Positions 46,773-55,977 of a DNA stretch of 64,000 nucleotides are shown piece after piece. Origin of the DNA: Microbacterium esteraromaticum (GTDB lineage Bacteria > Actinomycetota > Actinomycetes > Actinomycetales > Microbacteriaceae); the NCBI RefSeq assembly GCF_900163815.1, contig NZ_FUKO01000006.1:25049-89048 (forward strand). The letters are read 5' to 3'. The notes under the pieces were generated by a model. The model did no database searches. It had not been told where the DNA came from and saw nothing but the letters and a program-made list of their open reading frames with translations. The translations under genes were made by a program, and so were the position numbers. How positions within the stretch are numbered: position 1 is the stretch's first letter; every line of letters starts with the position of its first letter.

Positions 46773-47764
46773 GGATCCCACCCGGAGTGCACGACAGGTG
46801 TGCCGTCGACGAGAACGCCATGCTCTCTTCCTTCGATGACGACGCCGATCGCCTGGAACCCCGCTGGCAGGCCGTGCTCGCGTACAGCATCCGAGGGAAA
46901 TGCGGCGAGGAGTCCGTGATCTTCTCCCCCGGCCAGCGCGCGCTGGCGGTCGCCGCCGAACGCCAAGGCGTCCAACGCTGCACCGGAGAAGTCGATCGCC
47001 GCACCGGAGGCCTCGGCCATTCGCCCCGCATCCAGCGTCAGGCCGTCGGACACGTCCATCATCGCCGAAGCCCCCGCGTCTGCCGCCGCCGGGGCCAGGC
47101 CGATCGGCGGGTGCGGTCGCAGCTGCCGGTCCAGTGCGTGCTGCTCGACAGCATCGAGCTTGGTGCTGTCTATCGCCACCGGTGTCTCACCATCGCGGAA
47201 CCTCTGAAACAGCAGGTCCAAGCCGGCGGCTGCGACTCCGAGCTCGCCTGCCAGCGCGATGACGTCGCCGGGACGCGCGCCGGCGCGCGTCACCGCAGTA
47301 CGGCCGCCGAGATCGCCGAGGGCGGTGACAGCGACCATCATCAGTTCGGAGACCGTCAGATCGCCGCCGACGACCGCGCATCCCGGTGCCAGCGCCGCGC
47401 ATGCCTCTCGGAGGCCATCCGCCATCTGAGTGACGTACGACAATCGCGTGCCGCGCGGCACAGCCAGAGAGACCAGCAACGCGGTTGGCGTCGCCCCCAT
47501 CGCCGCGACATCGGCAAGGTTGACGGCCGCGGCCTTCCACCCGAGGTCGTAGCCGGTGGTCCAGGTGGTGCGGAAGTCAGGCCCGTGCACGAGCGTATCG
47601 GCCGTGGCCACGACCGCACCCGACGGGGTGGTGATCACGGCGGCGTCGTCACCTGGACCGAGCAGCGCATGCGCGGCAGGCGCCGTGCGCGCGAGGATCG
47701 CACGCAGCACCGCTCCTTCCGAGAGGTCGCCGATGAGCGGGTCTTCGTCGTCAGCGGATGCCAT
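46739..47764 (-). CDS. thiL: Thiamine-monophosphate kinase
   Basis: ThiL phosphorylates TMP to the active cofactor TPP. The 341-residue protein starts with LSEGAVLRAILA, has LLGPGDDAAVI, VVGGDLTVSELMMVAVTALG, MMDVSDGLTLDAGRMAEASG and GGEDHGLLAAF, all ThiL-family blocks. TACCGT (47772-47777) lies 7 nt before the ATG and overlaps the promoter box of the divergent DUF3515 gene. Its last 34 nt overlap rsmD tail to tail. Confidence 0.93.
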   Translation of the reverse strand: MASADDEDPLIGDLSEGAVLRAILARTAPAAHALLGPGDDAAVITTPSGAVVATADTLVHGPDFRTTWTTGYDLGWKAAAVNLADVAAMGATPTALLVSLAVPRGTRLSYVTQMADGLREACAALAPGCAVVGGDLTVSELMMVAVTALGDLGGRTAVTRAGARPGDVIALAGELGVAAAGLDLLFQRFRDGETPVAIDSTKLDAVEQHALDRQLRPHPPIGLAPAAADAGASAMMDVSDGLTLDAGRMAEASGAAIDFSGAALDALAFGGDRQRALAGGEDHGLLAAFPSDAVREHGLPAGFQAIGVVIEGREHGVLVDGTPVVHSGWDPYRDWDGVVSD

Positions 47765-47771
47765 GCCGACA

Positions 47772-47781
47772 ACGGTAGCCT
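47772..47781. promoter_or_regulatory. Overlapping divergent -10 boxes of thiL and the DUF3515 gene
   Basis: TACCGT (minus strand, 47772-47777) and TAGCCT (plus strand, 47776-47781) share two base pairs and lie 7 and 6 nt from their start codons. Polymerase probably cannot open both at once. Confidence 0.5.
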
Positions 47782-47787
47782 GGAATC

Positions 47788-48261
47788 ATGCTCCGACGTC
47801 TCGCTCTCCTGTGCGCCGCGCTGACGCTGGTCGTCCTCACCGGATGCTCGAGCACTGTGGCGCTGGAGCCGGCGAAGGATGCGAACAACCCCGCCTGCGC
47901 CGAGGTGACGGTTCGGCTTCCGAAGGTGGTGTCCGACCAGGATCGCCGCTGGACCGACGCCCAGGCCACGGGTGCGTACGGCGACCCCACCAGTGTCATC
48001 GTGGCGTGCGGTGTTGCGGTGCCGGGGCCGACGAGCGAGCTGGCCTGCATCACCCTCGACGGAATCGACTGGCTCGTCGACGAGTCGCAGGCGCCGAAGA
48101 TGCGCATGACGACCTATGGACGAGACCCTGCCGTGCAGGTGTTCGTCGACACCGCAGTGGTCAGCGCCAACCAGGTCTTGACCAACAGCAGCATCGTGTC
48201 TGCCGTACGCCAGATTCCCGCTCAGCGGGAGTGCACGGCGCCGGCAGAGCTGCCGGAATAG
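47788..48261 (+). CDS. DUF3515 family lipoprotein
   Basis: The 157-residue protein has a lipoprotein signal peptide with lipobox LTGC (Cys20) and a domain with ACAEVTVRLP, VIVACGVAVPGP and VFVDTAVVSANQVL, matching the actinobacterial DUF3515 family (usually beside ddl and thiL). Function unknown; it should be anchored to the outer face of the membrane. It converges on ddl with a 54-bp gap. Confidence 0.85.
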   Translation: MLRRLALLCAALTLVVLTGCSSTVALEPAKDANNPACAEVTVRLPKVVSDQDRRWTDAQATGAYGDPTSVIVACGVAVPGPTSELACITLDGIDWLVDESQAPKMRMTTYGRDPAVQVFVDTAVVSANQVLTNSSIVSAVRQIPAQRECTAPAELPE

Positions 48262-48315
48262 GCCGAGCGCCCTTCGAGAGGCACAGGGCCCCTGAATCAG
48301 GCTCGGGGATCTGAC

Positions 48316-49398
48316 TCAGCGGTTGAGGCCGGCCTCGATCAGCTCGGAGATGAGTTCGCCGTAGCTCAGGCCCGAGGCGATCCAGCACTTCGGGAACATC
48401 GAGATCGGTGTGAACCCGGGCATCGTATTCAGCTCATTCACGATGATGTCGCCGTCGTCGGTGAGGAACACGTCCACCCGCGCGAGCCCGCGTCCGTCGA
48501 CAGCTGCGAATGCGGCAAGACCGATCCGCTGTACCGCGGCGATCTGCTCGTCCGAAAGATCTGCCGGGCACACGACATCGACGCCCTCGCCGCCGAGGTA
48601 CTTGCCCTCGAAGTCGTAGAAGCCGCGTGAGGTCAGCACGATCTCACCGGGCAGTGAAGCGCGCACACCCGTCGGGCTCTCCAGAATGGCGACTTCGATC
48701 TCGCGTCCGACGATGCCCGCTTCTACCAGCACCTTCTCGTCTTCGTCGAAGGCGATCTGCAGTGCGGCATCGAGCTCGGCAGCATCCGTCACCTTCGACA
48801 CCCCGACGCTGGACCCCGCACGCGCAGGCTTCACGAACAGCGGGAGACCCAGCTGCGCGATCTGTGCGCGCAGCGCTGAGGAATCGGCTTCCCATGCTCG
48901 CCGACGCACGGTCACGCCGGGAGCAACCGGAATCCCCTCGGCCTGAAGGGCAACCTTCATGAAGTGCTTGTCCATGCACAGCGCGGAATCCAGCACGCCA
49001 CCGCCCGCGTAGGGAACCTCCAGCGTGTCGAAGTACCCCTGGATGGTGCCGTCTTCGCCATGGGTGCCGTGCAGGATCGGCAGCACGACGTCGACCTCGC
49101 CGAGATCGACGACGGAGCCGTCGGGTGCGGCGACGCGCAGCATCCGCTCTCCCCCGGGCTCGGGCCAGTGCACTCGTGTGTCGTTGTCGATGACCTCGGG
49201 CATGTGCGCGGCGTCGAGTGCGAATTTCGCCGGGTCGTCCTGCTCGAGGACGAATGCGCCTTCGCGGGTGATTCCGACGGGGATCACCGCGTAGCGTTCG
49301 CGATCAATCGCCGCTAGAACTCCGCCCGCCGTTGCGGAACTGATCGAATGCTCGCTGGAACGCCCGCCGAAGAGCACCACCACCGTCTGCTTGTCCAT
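48316..49398 (-). CDS. ddl: D-alanine--D-alanine ligase
   Basis: Ddl makes the D-Ala-D-Ala end of the peptidoglycan stem peptide. The 360-residue ATP-grasp enzyme starts MDKQTVVVLFGGRSSEHSIS, has LPILHGTHGEDGTIQGYFDT, FVKPARAGSSVGVSKVTD, VDVFLTDDGDIIVNELNTMP. The ATG at 49398 has AGGAGAGGACC upstream and lies 95 nt inside gpsA's 3' end. Confidence 0.95.
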   Translation of the reverse strand: MDKQTVVVLFGGRSSEHSISSATAGGVLAAIDRERYAVIPVGITREGAFVLEQDDPAKFALDAAHMPEVIDNDTRVHWPEPGGERMLRVAAPDGSVVDLGEVDVVLPILHGTHGEDGTIQGYFDTLEVPYAGGGVLDSALCMDKHFMKVALQAEGIPVAPGVTVRRRAWEADSSALRAQIAQLGLPLFVKPARAGSSVGVSKVTDAAELDAALQIAFDEDEKVLVEAGIVGREIEVAILESPTGVRASLPGEIVLTSRGFYDFEGKYLGGEGVDVVCPADLSDEQIAAVQRIGLAAFAAVDGRGLARVDVFLTDDGDIIVNELNTMPGFTPISMFPKCWIASGLSYGELISELIEAGLNR

Positions 49399-50440
49399 GA
49401 TTGGTCCTCTCCTCCTGGGGAGTGTCGTCGTCGGTAGTCAGGTGTGGCGCGATATGCCGCGGGTCAAGCCTGCCGTCGAGCACCATCTTCACCTGCTCCA
49501 CGATGGGCATGTGCACTTCGGACTCGCGAGCGAGCTGCAGGATCGGCGCGACGGAGGCGAGGCCCTCGGCGGTCTGCTGCATCTGCTTCACCACATCTTG
49601 AAAGCTGTAGCCCTGCCCGAGCAGTCGTCCCGCGGTGTTGTTGCGGCTCAGCGGCGACTGGCAGGTGGCGATCAGATCGCCGAGGCCGGCAAGCCCCTGC
49701 AGGGTCTCAGGCTGTGCGCCGTTCGCTACCGCGAAGTCGGTCATCTCCACGAGCCCGCGAGTGATGATCGACGCCTTCGTGTTCTCGCCGTAGCCGACGC
49801 CATCGACGATGCCGATGGCGACGGCGATGAGGTTCTTCAGCACGCCGCCGAATTCGGTGCCGATCACATCGGTGTTCACGAAGGAGCGGAAGTAGTGGTT
49901 GCGGGCGGTGCGGGCGACAGCATCCGCGGTCTCCTGGCTGCGCGAGGCGATGACAGCTGCTGTCGGCTGCTCGCGGGCGATCTCGAGCGCGAGGTTGGGA
50001 CCGGATGCCACAGCGATGCGCTCCGGATCGCAGCGCAGCTCCTGTTCGATGACCTGGCTCATCCGCAGCCCGGTGGTGCGCTCTACGCCCTTCATCAGGC
50101 TGACGATCGGCACGTCGCTGTCGACGATCAGAGGCCGCAGTGCCTTGAGGTTCTCGCGGAGGGACTGGCTCGGGACGGACAGATAGATCTGGTCGGCTCC
50201 TTCGAGAGCGCGAGCGATCTCGTGGGTGGCGCCGATGGAACGCGGCAGGTTGATGCCGGGCAGGTATTTCGAGTTGCGCTTGGCCTCGGCGATCTCGAGC
50301 GCGAGCTCCGGCCGACGTGCCCACATCGTCACGTGTGCGCCGCCGTCGGCGAGGATCTTGCCGAAGGTGGTGCCCCAGCTCCCCGCACCGATGATCGCGG
50401 CACGAGTGCTGGAGTTCGGCGGTATCCGCTTAGGAGTCAA
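49304..50440 (-). CDS. gpsA: NAD(P)-dependent glycerol-3-phosphate dehydrogenase with extended C terminus
   Basis: GpsA makes glycerol-3-phosphate for phospholipids. The 378-residue protein has RAAIIGAGSWGTTFGKILAD, SLMKGVERTTGLRMSQVI, GTEFGGVLKNLIAVAIGIVD and YGENTKASIITRGLVEM. The usual length is 330-340; here a ~40-residue hydrophilic tail (from HLTTDDDTPQEERTNHGQAD, then Gly/Arg-rich) runs through 95 nt that also encode the start of ddl. The start is probably TTG 50440, with GGAGAC upstream, overlapping plsC by 11 nt. Confidence 0.9.
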   Translation of the reverse strand: MTPKRIPPNSSTRAAIIGAGSWGTTFGKILADGGAHVTMWARRPELALEIAEAKRNSKYLPGINLPRSIGATHEIARALEGADQIYLSVPSQSLRENLKALRPLIVDSDVPIVSLMKGVERTTGLRMSQVIEQELRCDPERIAVASGPNLALEIAREQPTAAVIASRSQETADAVARTARNHYFRSFVNTDVIGTEFGGVLKNLIAVAIGIVDGVGYGENTKASIITRGLVEMTDFAVANGAQPETLQGLAGLGDLIATCQSPLSRNNTAGRLLGQGYSFQDVVKQMQQTAEGLASVAPILQLARESEVHMPIVEQVKMVLDGRLDPRHIAPHLTTDDDTPQEERTNHGQADGGGALRRAFQRAFDQFRNGGRSSSGD

Positions 50441-51179
50441 GACGCCCCGTCTCCCTCTGCCCGTGATCTGCGGGATTCCAGCGCGCCGCCGGAGCCTTCT
50501 CGTCACGCAGCTGCTCGAGCAGCGCCGTGACGGCCACCATCAACCGGTCAGTGGCCTCGACGAGGACAGCGTTCTCGCCGCCCCGGCCCCGGAGGTCGGA
50601 CAGATCTACCGGGTCGCCGATGAGCACCCGCACCCGCTTGCGCAGCGGCCACAGGCTCAGTCCCTTCTGGTAGCGGCCCATGATCTCCTGCGTGCCCCAC
50701 TGCGCCATAGGGATCAACGGAATGTCGCCCGCCAGCGCGAGGCGCACGGCGCCGGACTTGCCCCGCATGGGCCACAGATCCGGGTCGCGGGTGAGCGTGC
50801 CCTCGGGATAGACGATCACGCCTCGTCCGTGCTCGACGAGATCGCTGGACTGCTTCAGGGTCTGCTTTGCCGCGGATGCCGAGGACGAGCGTGCAACGGG
50901 GATCATCCCGGTCTTGCGCAGCACCCAGCCCAGCACCGGAATGCGAAAGAGGCTCTCCTTGGCCATGAACCGTGGCAGTCGGCCGGTGCGGTACACCGCG
51001 ATCGCGACGACGAGCGGGTCGAACTCGGAGTAGTGGTTGGGAGCGAGCACGAACGCACCCTTTCGCGGCAGCTTCTCGGCACCGGTCGTGGTGATCTTCG
51101 CCAGCAGCGAGACGAGCGGGATGACGATCACCGCCAGCGGCCAGAAGAGGCTGGGACGACTGCGTTCGGATGCTGCCAT
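50430..51179 (-). CDS. plsC: 1-acyl-sn-glycerol-3-phosphate acyltransferase
   Basis: The 249-residue protein has the acyltransferase HX4D motif in LAPNHYSEFDPL, the second block MAKESLFRIPVLGWVL, and YPEGTLTRDPDLWPM, so it acylates lysophosphatidate. One N-terminal hydrophobic segment is present. It lies 4 bp beyond murA and overlaps gpsA, placing glycerol-3-phosphate supply and its acylation in one transcript. Confidence 0.88.
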   Translation of the reverse strand: MAASERSRPSLFWPLAVIVIPLVSLLAKITTTGAEKLPRKGAFVLAPNHYSEFDPLVVAIAVYRTGRLPRFMAKESLFRIPVLGWVLRKTGMIPVARSSSASAAKQTLKQSSDLVEHGRGVIVYPEGTLTRDPDLWPMRGKSGAVRLALAGDIPLIPMAQWGTQEIMGRYQKGLSLWPLRKRVRVLIGDPVDLSDLRGRGGENAVLVEATDRLMVAVTALLEQLRDEKAPAARWNPADHGQRETGRLDS

Positions 51180-51183
51180 CAGA

Positions 51184-52548
51184 TCACCGGACGACGTCGA
51201 AGTCTGCGCCGAGAGCCCGAAGTTTCTCGAGGAACTTCTCGTAGCCGCGGCTGAGGATGTCTACACCCGACACCTGGGATTCGCCCTCTGCCGTCAACGC
51301 GGCGATGACGTGACTGTAGCCGCCCCGGAGGTCAGGCACCACGATGTCTGCCGCGCGCAGCGGCGTCGGCCCGGTGATCACCGCGGCCTGCTCGAGTTCG
51401 CGGCGCGCCACGCGGCGCGGGCCGTTCTGAAGCCCGTGCGGATGGACCTCGATGTCGGCGCCCATCTTCACCAGCGCGTCTGTGAAGCCGAAGCGGTTCT
51501 CGTACACGGTCTCGTGCACGATGGAGCGCCCCTTTGCCTGAGTCAGCGCGACGATCAGCGGCTGCTGCCAGTCGGTCATGAACCCGGGGTGCACATCGGT
51601 CTCGACGGTGACGGGCTTCAGCGCAGTGTCGCGGCGGAACAGAATGCCGTCTTCCTGCACGTCGAACCAGCCACCGGCCTTGCGGAAGACGTTGAGGAAG
51701 GTCAGCATCTCCTGCTGCTTCGCTCCGCCGACGAAGATCTCGCCGTCGGTCGCCAACGCGGCGCACGCCCAGGACGCTGCTTCGTTGCGGTCGAAGATGC
51801 AGCGGTGGTCGTAGCCGCGGAGTTCGTCGACTCCCTCGATGAAGATGACCCGATTCGGCTCGTACGAGATGATCGCGCCCATCTTCTGCAGCAACGCGAT
51901 GAGATCCATGATCTCCGGCTCGATGGCTGCGTTGCGCAGCTCGGTAGTGCCTTCAGCGCGCACGGCGGTCAGCAGAACCTGCTCGGTCGCTCCAACACTG
52001 GGGTAGGGCAGGTGGATGTTCGCGCCCTTGAGACCGTTCGGTGCAGAGAGGCGGATGCCGTTGGGCTGCTTCTCGACGACCGCGCCGAATTTGCGCAGCG
52101 CATCGAGGTGGAAGTCGATAGGGCGGTCGCCGATCCGGCATCCGCCGAGATCGGGGATGAACGCCTGGCCGAGACGGTGCAGCAGCGGGCCGCAGAACAG
52201 AATCGGGATGCGAGAGGCGCCGGCGTGGGCGTCGATCTCCTCGAAATGCGCCGACTCGACCTCGCTCGGGTCGAACACCATCGAACCGGGCTCGTCGCCC
52301 TCGCTGACGTTTACTCCGTGCACCTCGAGCAGCGAGCGCACGACGGCGACGTCGCTGATATCCGGAACGTCACGGAGGATGCTGGTGGTCTCGCCCAGGA
52401 GCGCCGCCACCATCGCCTTGGTGGCGAGGTTCTTGGCGCCCTTGACGTCGACCCGACCGCGCAGCGGCCGGCCTCCGCGGATCGCAAGGACGGATCCGGC
52501 GGGAACCGGAGCCAGGTCAACTGCAGCATCGCGCGGCGGTGTCGTCAT
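51184..52548 (-). CDS. murA: UDP-N-acetylglucosamine 1-carboxyvinyltransferase
   Basis: MurA starts peptidoglycan synthesis. The 454-residue protein has GRVDVKGAKNLATKAMVAAL, the catalytic loop LGGCRIGDRPIDFHLDAL with Cys137 present, and GYSHVIAALTAEGESQVSGV. Mycobacteria carry Asp at this position and resist fosfomycin; the Cys here suggests a fosfomycin-sensitive enzyme, by family knowledge. ATG 52548 was chosen by homology; a longer open frame upstream is Arg-rich and not family-like. Confidence 0.93.
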   Translation of the reverse strand: MTTPPRDAAVDLAPVPAGSVLAIRGGRPLRGRVDVKGAKNLATKAMVAALLGETTSILRDVPDISDVAVVRSLLEVHGVNVSEGDEPGSMVFDPSEVESAHFEEIDAHAGASRIPILFCGPLLHRLGQAFIPDLGGCRIGDRPIDFHLDALRKFGAVVEKQPNGIRLSAPNGLKGANIHLPYPSVGATEQVLLTAVRAEGTTELRNAAIEPEIMDLIALLQKMGAIISYEPNRVIFIEGVDELRGYDHRCIFDRNEAASWACAALATDGEIFVGGAKQQEMLTFLNVFRKAGGWFDVQEDGILFRRDTALKPVTVETDVHPGFMTDWQQPLIVALTQAKGRSIVHETVYENRFGFTDALVKMGADIEVHPHGLQNGPRRVARRELEQAAVITGPTPLRAADIVVPDLRGGYSHVIAALTAEGESQVSGVDILSRGYEKFLEKLRALGADFDVVR

Positions 52549-52656
52549 TCGGGCCTCTTCTTCATCTGGACACGCACGGTGGTTACCGCGGTGTCTGAGT
52601 CTGTCACGGCGGGTGCCGCGGGAGCTCATGACTCCCGGCCCACCTGGTTCCTGCCG

Positions 52657-53253
52657 CTAGCGGACAGGAATCGTACGTGGCCGCCACGACTCGCGGCGGG
52701 CCTCGAACTGTGCGATCTTGTCTTCGTTGCGCAGGGTGAGCCCGATGTCGTCGAGCCCTTCGAGGAGCCGCCATCTAGTGTAATCGTCGATCCCGATGGA
52801 CGTCTGAAAGGCACCGATCGTGGCAGTGCGTGTCTCGAGGTCGACGGTGATCTCGCGGCCGGGGTCCTCATCGATAAGAGCCCAAATGCGCTCGATACTG
52901 GCTTCGTCGACGGTGGCAGCCAGCAGCCCCTGCTTGCCGGAGTTGCCCCGGAAGATGTCTGCGAAGCGGGCGCTCAACACCACCTGGAAACCGTAATCGC
53001 GCAACGCCCATACGGCGTGCTCACGGCTGGAGCCCGTACCGAAGTCGGGGCCGGCGACGAGCACCGATGCGTGCTGGAACGGCGCCTGGTTGAGGACGAA
53101 CTCGGGATTTTGGCGCCACCCGTGAAACAGTGCGTCCTCGAACCCGGTCTTGGTGACGCGCTTGAGGAATACGGCGGGGATGATCTGGTCGGTGTCGACA
53201 TTGGAGCGCTTGAGCGGTGCAGCGACTCCGGTGTGCGTGCGGAACTTCTCCAT
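52657..53253 (-). CDS. leuD: 3-isopropylmalate dehydratase small subunit
   Basis: LeuD is the swivelling domain of isopropylmalate isomerase. The 198-residue protein has the signature [20 protein letters not shown] and [15 protein letters not shown]. It shares one base (TGATG) with leuC, its partner in leucine synthesis. 108 bp separate it from murA downstream. Confidence 0.95.
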   Translation of the reverse strand: MEKFRTHTGVAAPLKRSNVDTDQIIPAVFLKRVTKTGFEDALFHGWRQNPEFVLNQAPFQHASVLVAGPDFGTGSSREHAVWALRDYGFQVVLSARFADIFRGNSGKQGLLAATVDEASIERIWALIDEDPGREITVDLETRTATIGAFQTSIGIDDYTRWRLLEGLDDIGLTLRNEDKIAQFEARRESWRPRTIPVR

Positions 53254-54680
53254 CAGTTGCTCCCCTCCAGGTCAGCGGGGCTAGAGAGCGTGCCCCGAAC
53301 CGCTGTAGCCGCTGCGACCAGCGGTGAGACCAGGTGGGTGCGGCCGCCCTTGCCCTGTCTTCCCTCGAAGTTGCGGTTGGACGTCGATGCGCAGCGCTCG
53401 CCGGGGGCGAGCTGGTCGGGGTTCATGCCCAGACACATCGAACAGCCGGCGAAACGCCACTCGGCCCCGAACGCCGTGACGATCTTGTCGATGCCTTCGG
53501 CCTCGGCTTCGAGGCGCACCCGCGCCGAGCCGGGGACGACCATGACGCGAACCCCGTCGGCCTTCTTCTTGCCCTCGATGATCGAAGCGAAGGCGCGGAG
53601 GTCTTCGATGCGGCTGTTCGTGCACGACCCCATGAACACGGCATCCACCGGCACTTCTTTCAGCGGCGTGCCCGGGGTGAGCGCCATGTACTCCAGCGCC
53701 CGCTCCGCCGCGGCGCGCTCATTGGCATCCGCGATGTCCGCCGGATCGGGGACGGATGCCGACAGCGAGCTGCCCTGCCCGGGGTTGGTGCCCCACGTGA
53801 CGAAGGGCTCGAGCTCGTTCGCGTCGAGGAACACCTCGGCGTCGAAGACGGCGCCCTCGTCGGTGGGCAGCGTGCGCCAGTAGGCAACGGCCTCATCCCA
53901 GTCGGCGCCCTGCGGTGCATGCGGCTTGCCCTGCACATAGGCGAACGTCGTCTCATCGGGGGCCACCATCCCGGCGCGCGCACCCGCCTCGATCGACATG
54001 TTGCAGATCGTCATGCGGCCTTCCATGGAGAGGGCCCGGATCGCACTGCCGCGGAACTCGAGGACGTAGCCCTGGCCACCACCCGTGCCGATCTTCGCGA
54101 TCACTGCGAGGATGATGTCTTTGGCGGTCACACCCGGCTTGAGCTCACCGTCGACCGTGATCGCCATCGTCTTGAACGGCTTCAGCGGCAGAGTCTGCGT
54201 GGCCATCACGTGCTCGACCTCGCTCGTGCCGATGCCGAAGGCCATCGCACCGAAGGCGCCGTGCGTCGAGGTGTGCGAGTCACCGCACACGACGGTGATG
54301 CCGGGCATCGTCAGACCCAGCTGCGGTCCCACGACATGCACGATTCCCTGCTCGGCGTCGCCCAGCGAGTGCAGCCGCACACCGCACTCGGCCGCGTTGC
54401 GACGCAGAGTCTCGATCTGAGTGCGGCTGGTGAGGTCGGCGATCGGCTTGTCGATGGCCAGCGTCGGCGTGTTGTGGTCTTCGGTGGCGATCGTCAGATC
54501 GACCCGTCGCAAGGGGCGGCCCTCGGAGCGCAGGCCGTCGAATGCCTGCGGGCTGGTGACCTCGTGCACCAGGTGCAAGTCGATGTAGATGAGATCGGGT
54601 TCATCATTCTCGCCCTTGACGACGAGGTGATCATCCCAGACCTTCTCGGCAAGGGTGCGCGGTCGCGTTGTGCTGGTCAT
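53253..54680 (-). CDS. leuC: 3-isopropylmalate dehydratase large subunit
   Basis: LeuC carries the 4Fe-4S cluster of isopropylmalate isomerase. The 475-residue protein has the cluster Cys in [16 protein letters not shown] and [18 protein letters not shown], plus [23 protein letters not shown] 54680 is preceded by AGGAAG at 10 nt. A leader ORF with three adjacent Leu codons lies upstream, so leucine-dependent control is likely. Confidence 0.96.
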   Translation of the reverse strand: MTSTTRPRTLAEKVWDDHLVVKGENDEPDLIYIDLHLVHEVTSPQAFDGLRSEGRPLRRVDLTIATEDHNTPTLAIDKPIADLTSRTQIETLRRNAAECGVRLHSLGDAEQGIVHVVGPQLGLTMPGITVVCGDSHTSTHGAFGAMAFGIGTSEVEHVMATQTLPLKPFKTMAITVDGELKPGVTAKDIILAVIAKIGTGGGQGYVLEFRGSAIRALSMEGRMTICNMSIEAGARAGMVAPDETTFAYVQGKPHAPQGADWDEAVAYWRTLPTDEGAVFDAEVFLDANELEPFVTWGTNPGQGSSLSASVPDPADIADANERAAAERALEYMALTPGTPLKEVPVDAVFMGSCTNSRIEDLRAFASIIEGKKKADGVRVMVVPGSARVRLEAEAEGIDKIVTAFGAEWRFAGCSMCLGMNPDQLAPGERCASTSNRNFEGRQGKGGRTHLVSPLVAAATAVRGTLSSPADLEGSN

Positions 54681-54790
54681 GCGGTGTGTTCTTCCTGCTC
54701 GATGGGTGGGGCCACACAGGACTCCGCGACGAGGAAGGCCTAGATCGAGGTCCCGTCGCGGCCGCTAAGAAGGAGAACCACTCGCCGCAT
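54681..54790 (-). promoter_or_regulatory. leuC leader region (leucine attenuator candidate)
   Basis: Between the leader peptide and leuC an 8-bp stem, CCGCGACG with CGTCGCGG (54724-54731 with 54754-54761), can form. It overlaps the end of the leader ORF. An alternative pairing, CTTCCT (54732-54737) with AGGAAG (54691-54696), would mask the leuC RBS. A terminator with a U tract is not obvious, so control may act on translation rather than transcription. Confidence 0.5.
54740..54790 (-). CDS. leuL: Leucine leader peptide
   Basis: A 16-codon frame, [16 protein letters not shown], has three consecutive Leu codons, CTC-CTT-CTT; CTT is uncommon in such a GC-rich genome. TAAACT lies 7 nt before the ATG, implying a leaderless mRNA. 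It lies 59 nt upstream of leuC. This matches the actinobacterial leader-peptide attenuators for branched-chain amino acid genes. No other leucine-rich short frame was seen at the site. Confidence 0.7.
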   Translation of the reverse strand: MRRVVLLLSGRDGTSI

Positions 54791-54849
54791 GTCGGTCAGT
54801 TTACATGGCCGGAGCTGGCGTTCAGGTCGTGCGTCACGATGTGACGCAC

Positions 54850-55839
54850 TCAGCCGCCGGTGATCCCCCGCTTCTGACGTGCAGAGGAGATGAGGCTCGC
54901 TATCGTCGCGACCGCCATCGACGCGACGATCACGCCGAGCGACGCCCAGTTGCCGATATCGGGTGCCCATGCGATGGGCATGCCCCCGTTGATGAACGGC
55001 AGCTCGTTCTCGTGCAGAGCGTGCAGGATGAGCTTCACGCCGATGAACCCGAGGATGAATGCGACGCCGAAATGCAGGTACTTCAGCTTCTCGAGCAGGT
55101 CGCCCAGCAGGAAGTACAGCTGCCGGAGCCCCATCAGCGCGAACAGGTTCGCGGTGAACACGATGAAAGTATCGGTGGTGACGCCGAAGATCGCAGGGAT
55201 GGAATCGACGGCGAACATCAGGTCGGTGACGCCGAGCGAGACGAACACGATGAGCATCGGCGTCCAGATCTTCTTGCCGTCGACCACGGTGCGCACCTTC
55301 GGGCCGTCGTACTCGTCGCTGATCGGGATCACGCGGCGAATCGTGCGCACGATGAAATTCTCGGTCTGCTTATCGTCTTCATGCTTGTCCGGCATCACCT
55401 GGCGGATCGCGGTGAACACCAGGAAAGCGCCGAAGATGTAGAAGATCGGGCTCAGATGCTGGACGGCAGTCCCCACGATGATGATGAAGATCGCACGCAG
55501 CACCAGCGCGATGATGATTCCGACCATCAGCGCTTCCTGCTGGTACCGCCGTGGCACCGAGAACTGCGCCATGATCAGCACGAAGACGAAGAGGTTGTCG
55601 ATGGAGAGGCTGTACTCCATCGCCCAGCCCGTAAGGAAGTCCAGCGAGGTTTGGGCGCCTCCGACGAAGAACAGCACACCGGCGAAGATCAGCGCCAGAG
55701 AGACGTAGAACACCACCCAGAGGCTGGACTCTTTGGTGGATGGAATGTGCGGACGCTTCAGAATCAGAAGCAGATCGGCCAGAAGCACGGCCGTGAGAAC
55801 GACCAATGCGGTGATCTCGAACCAGGCGGGAATGATCAA
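54850..55839 (-). CDS. TerC family membrane protein (putative manganese exporter)
   Basis: The 329-residue protein has about eight or nine membrane helices, the acidic motif SLSIDNLFVFVLIM in an early helix and a second, FVSLGVTDLMFAVDSIPAIF, in the middle, both hallmarks of TerC. TerC-type proteins (Alx, MeeF/MeeY) export Mn2+, often to metalate secreted enzymes. The start is TTG 55839, chosen because GAAAGG lies 9 nt upstream and the upstream region is a riboswitch; the longer ATG frame starts inside that RNA and encodes no membrane-like sequence. Confidence 0.88.
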   Translation of the reverse strand: MIIPAWFEITALVVLTAVLLADLLLILKRPHIPSTKESSLWVVFYVSLALIFAGVLFFVGGAQTSLDFLTGWAMEYSLSIDNLFVFVLIMAQFSVPRRYQQEALMVGIIIALVLRAIFIIIVGTAVQHLSPIFYIFGAFLVFTAIRQVMPDKHEDDKQTENFIVRTIRRVIPISDEYDGPKVRTVVDGKKIWTPMLIVFVSLGVTDLMFAVDSIPAIFGVTTDTFIVFTANLFALMGLRQLYFLLGDLLEKLKYLHFGVAFILGFIGVKLILHALHENELPFINGGMPIAWAPDIGNWASLGVIVASMAVATIASLISSARQKRGITGG

Positions 55840-55853
55840 GGGCGAGCGCCTTT

Positions 55854-55977
55854 CGAAAGGGGGTTGCAGAGAACCGAAAGTCTCTCCCCCGCACGTGATG
55901 TGCGTCGCGCGACCGGAGCAGCGTTGACGATGCTCGTGATGACGATCCGCGCGGAAATGGGATACTCCCCTTCGCTG
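55854..55977 (-). ncRNA. yybP-ykoY manganese riboswitch
   Basis: Minus-strand RNA from 55977 shows GAAGGGGAGTA, then GTCATCACGAGC, and near its 3' end GGGGGAGAGACTTTCGG followed by GCAACCCCCTTTC. These are the conserved core segments of the yybP-ykoY class (Rfam RF00080, recalled, not searched). P1 pairs GAAGGGG with CCCCCTTTC. The 12-nt palindrome CCTTTCGAAAGG (55849-55860) lets the P1 3' strand instead pair with the terC RBS GAAAGG, so Mn2+ binding should free the RBS. TACGAT (55984-55989) is a likely -10. Confidence 0.85.

Noticed and set aside
48262..48315. Palindrome-like cagggcccctg between the DUF3515 gene and ddl as a terminator
   Set aside because: The stem is only about 5 bp and no run follows; too weak to call.
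51037..53883. Very long open frame opposite murA and leuD, potentially about 950 codons
   Set aside because: It is an antisense shadow in high-GC DNA. The murA, leuD and leuC reading frames on the minus strand carry clear family motifs and the opposite frame is Arg/Asp/His-rich with no domain.
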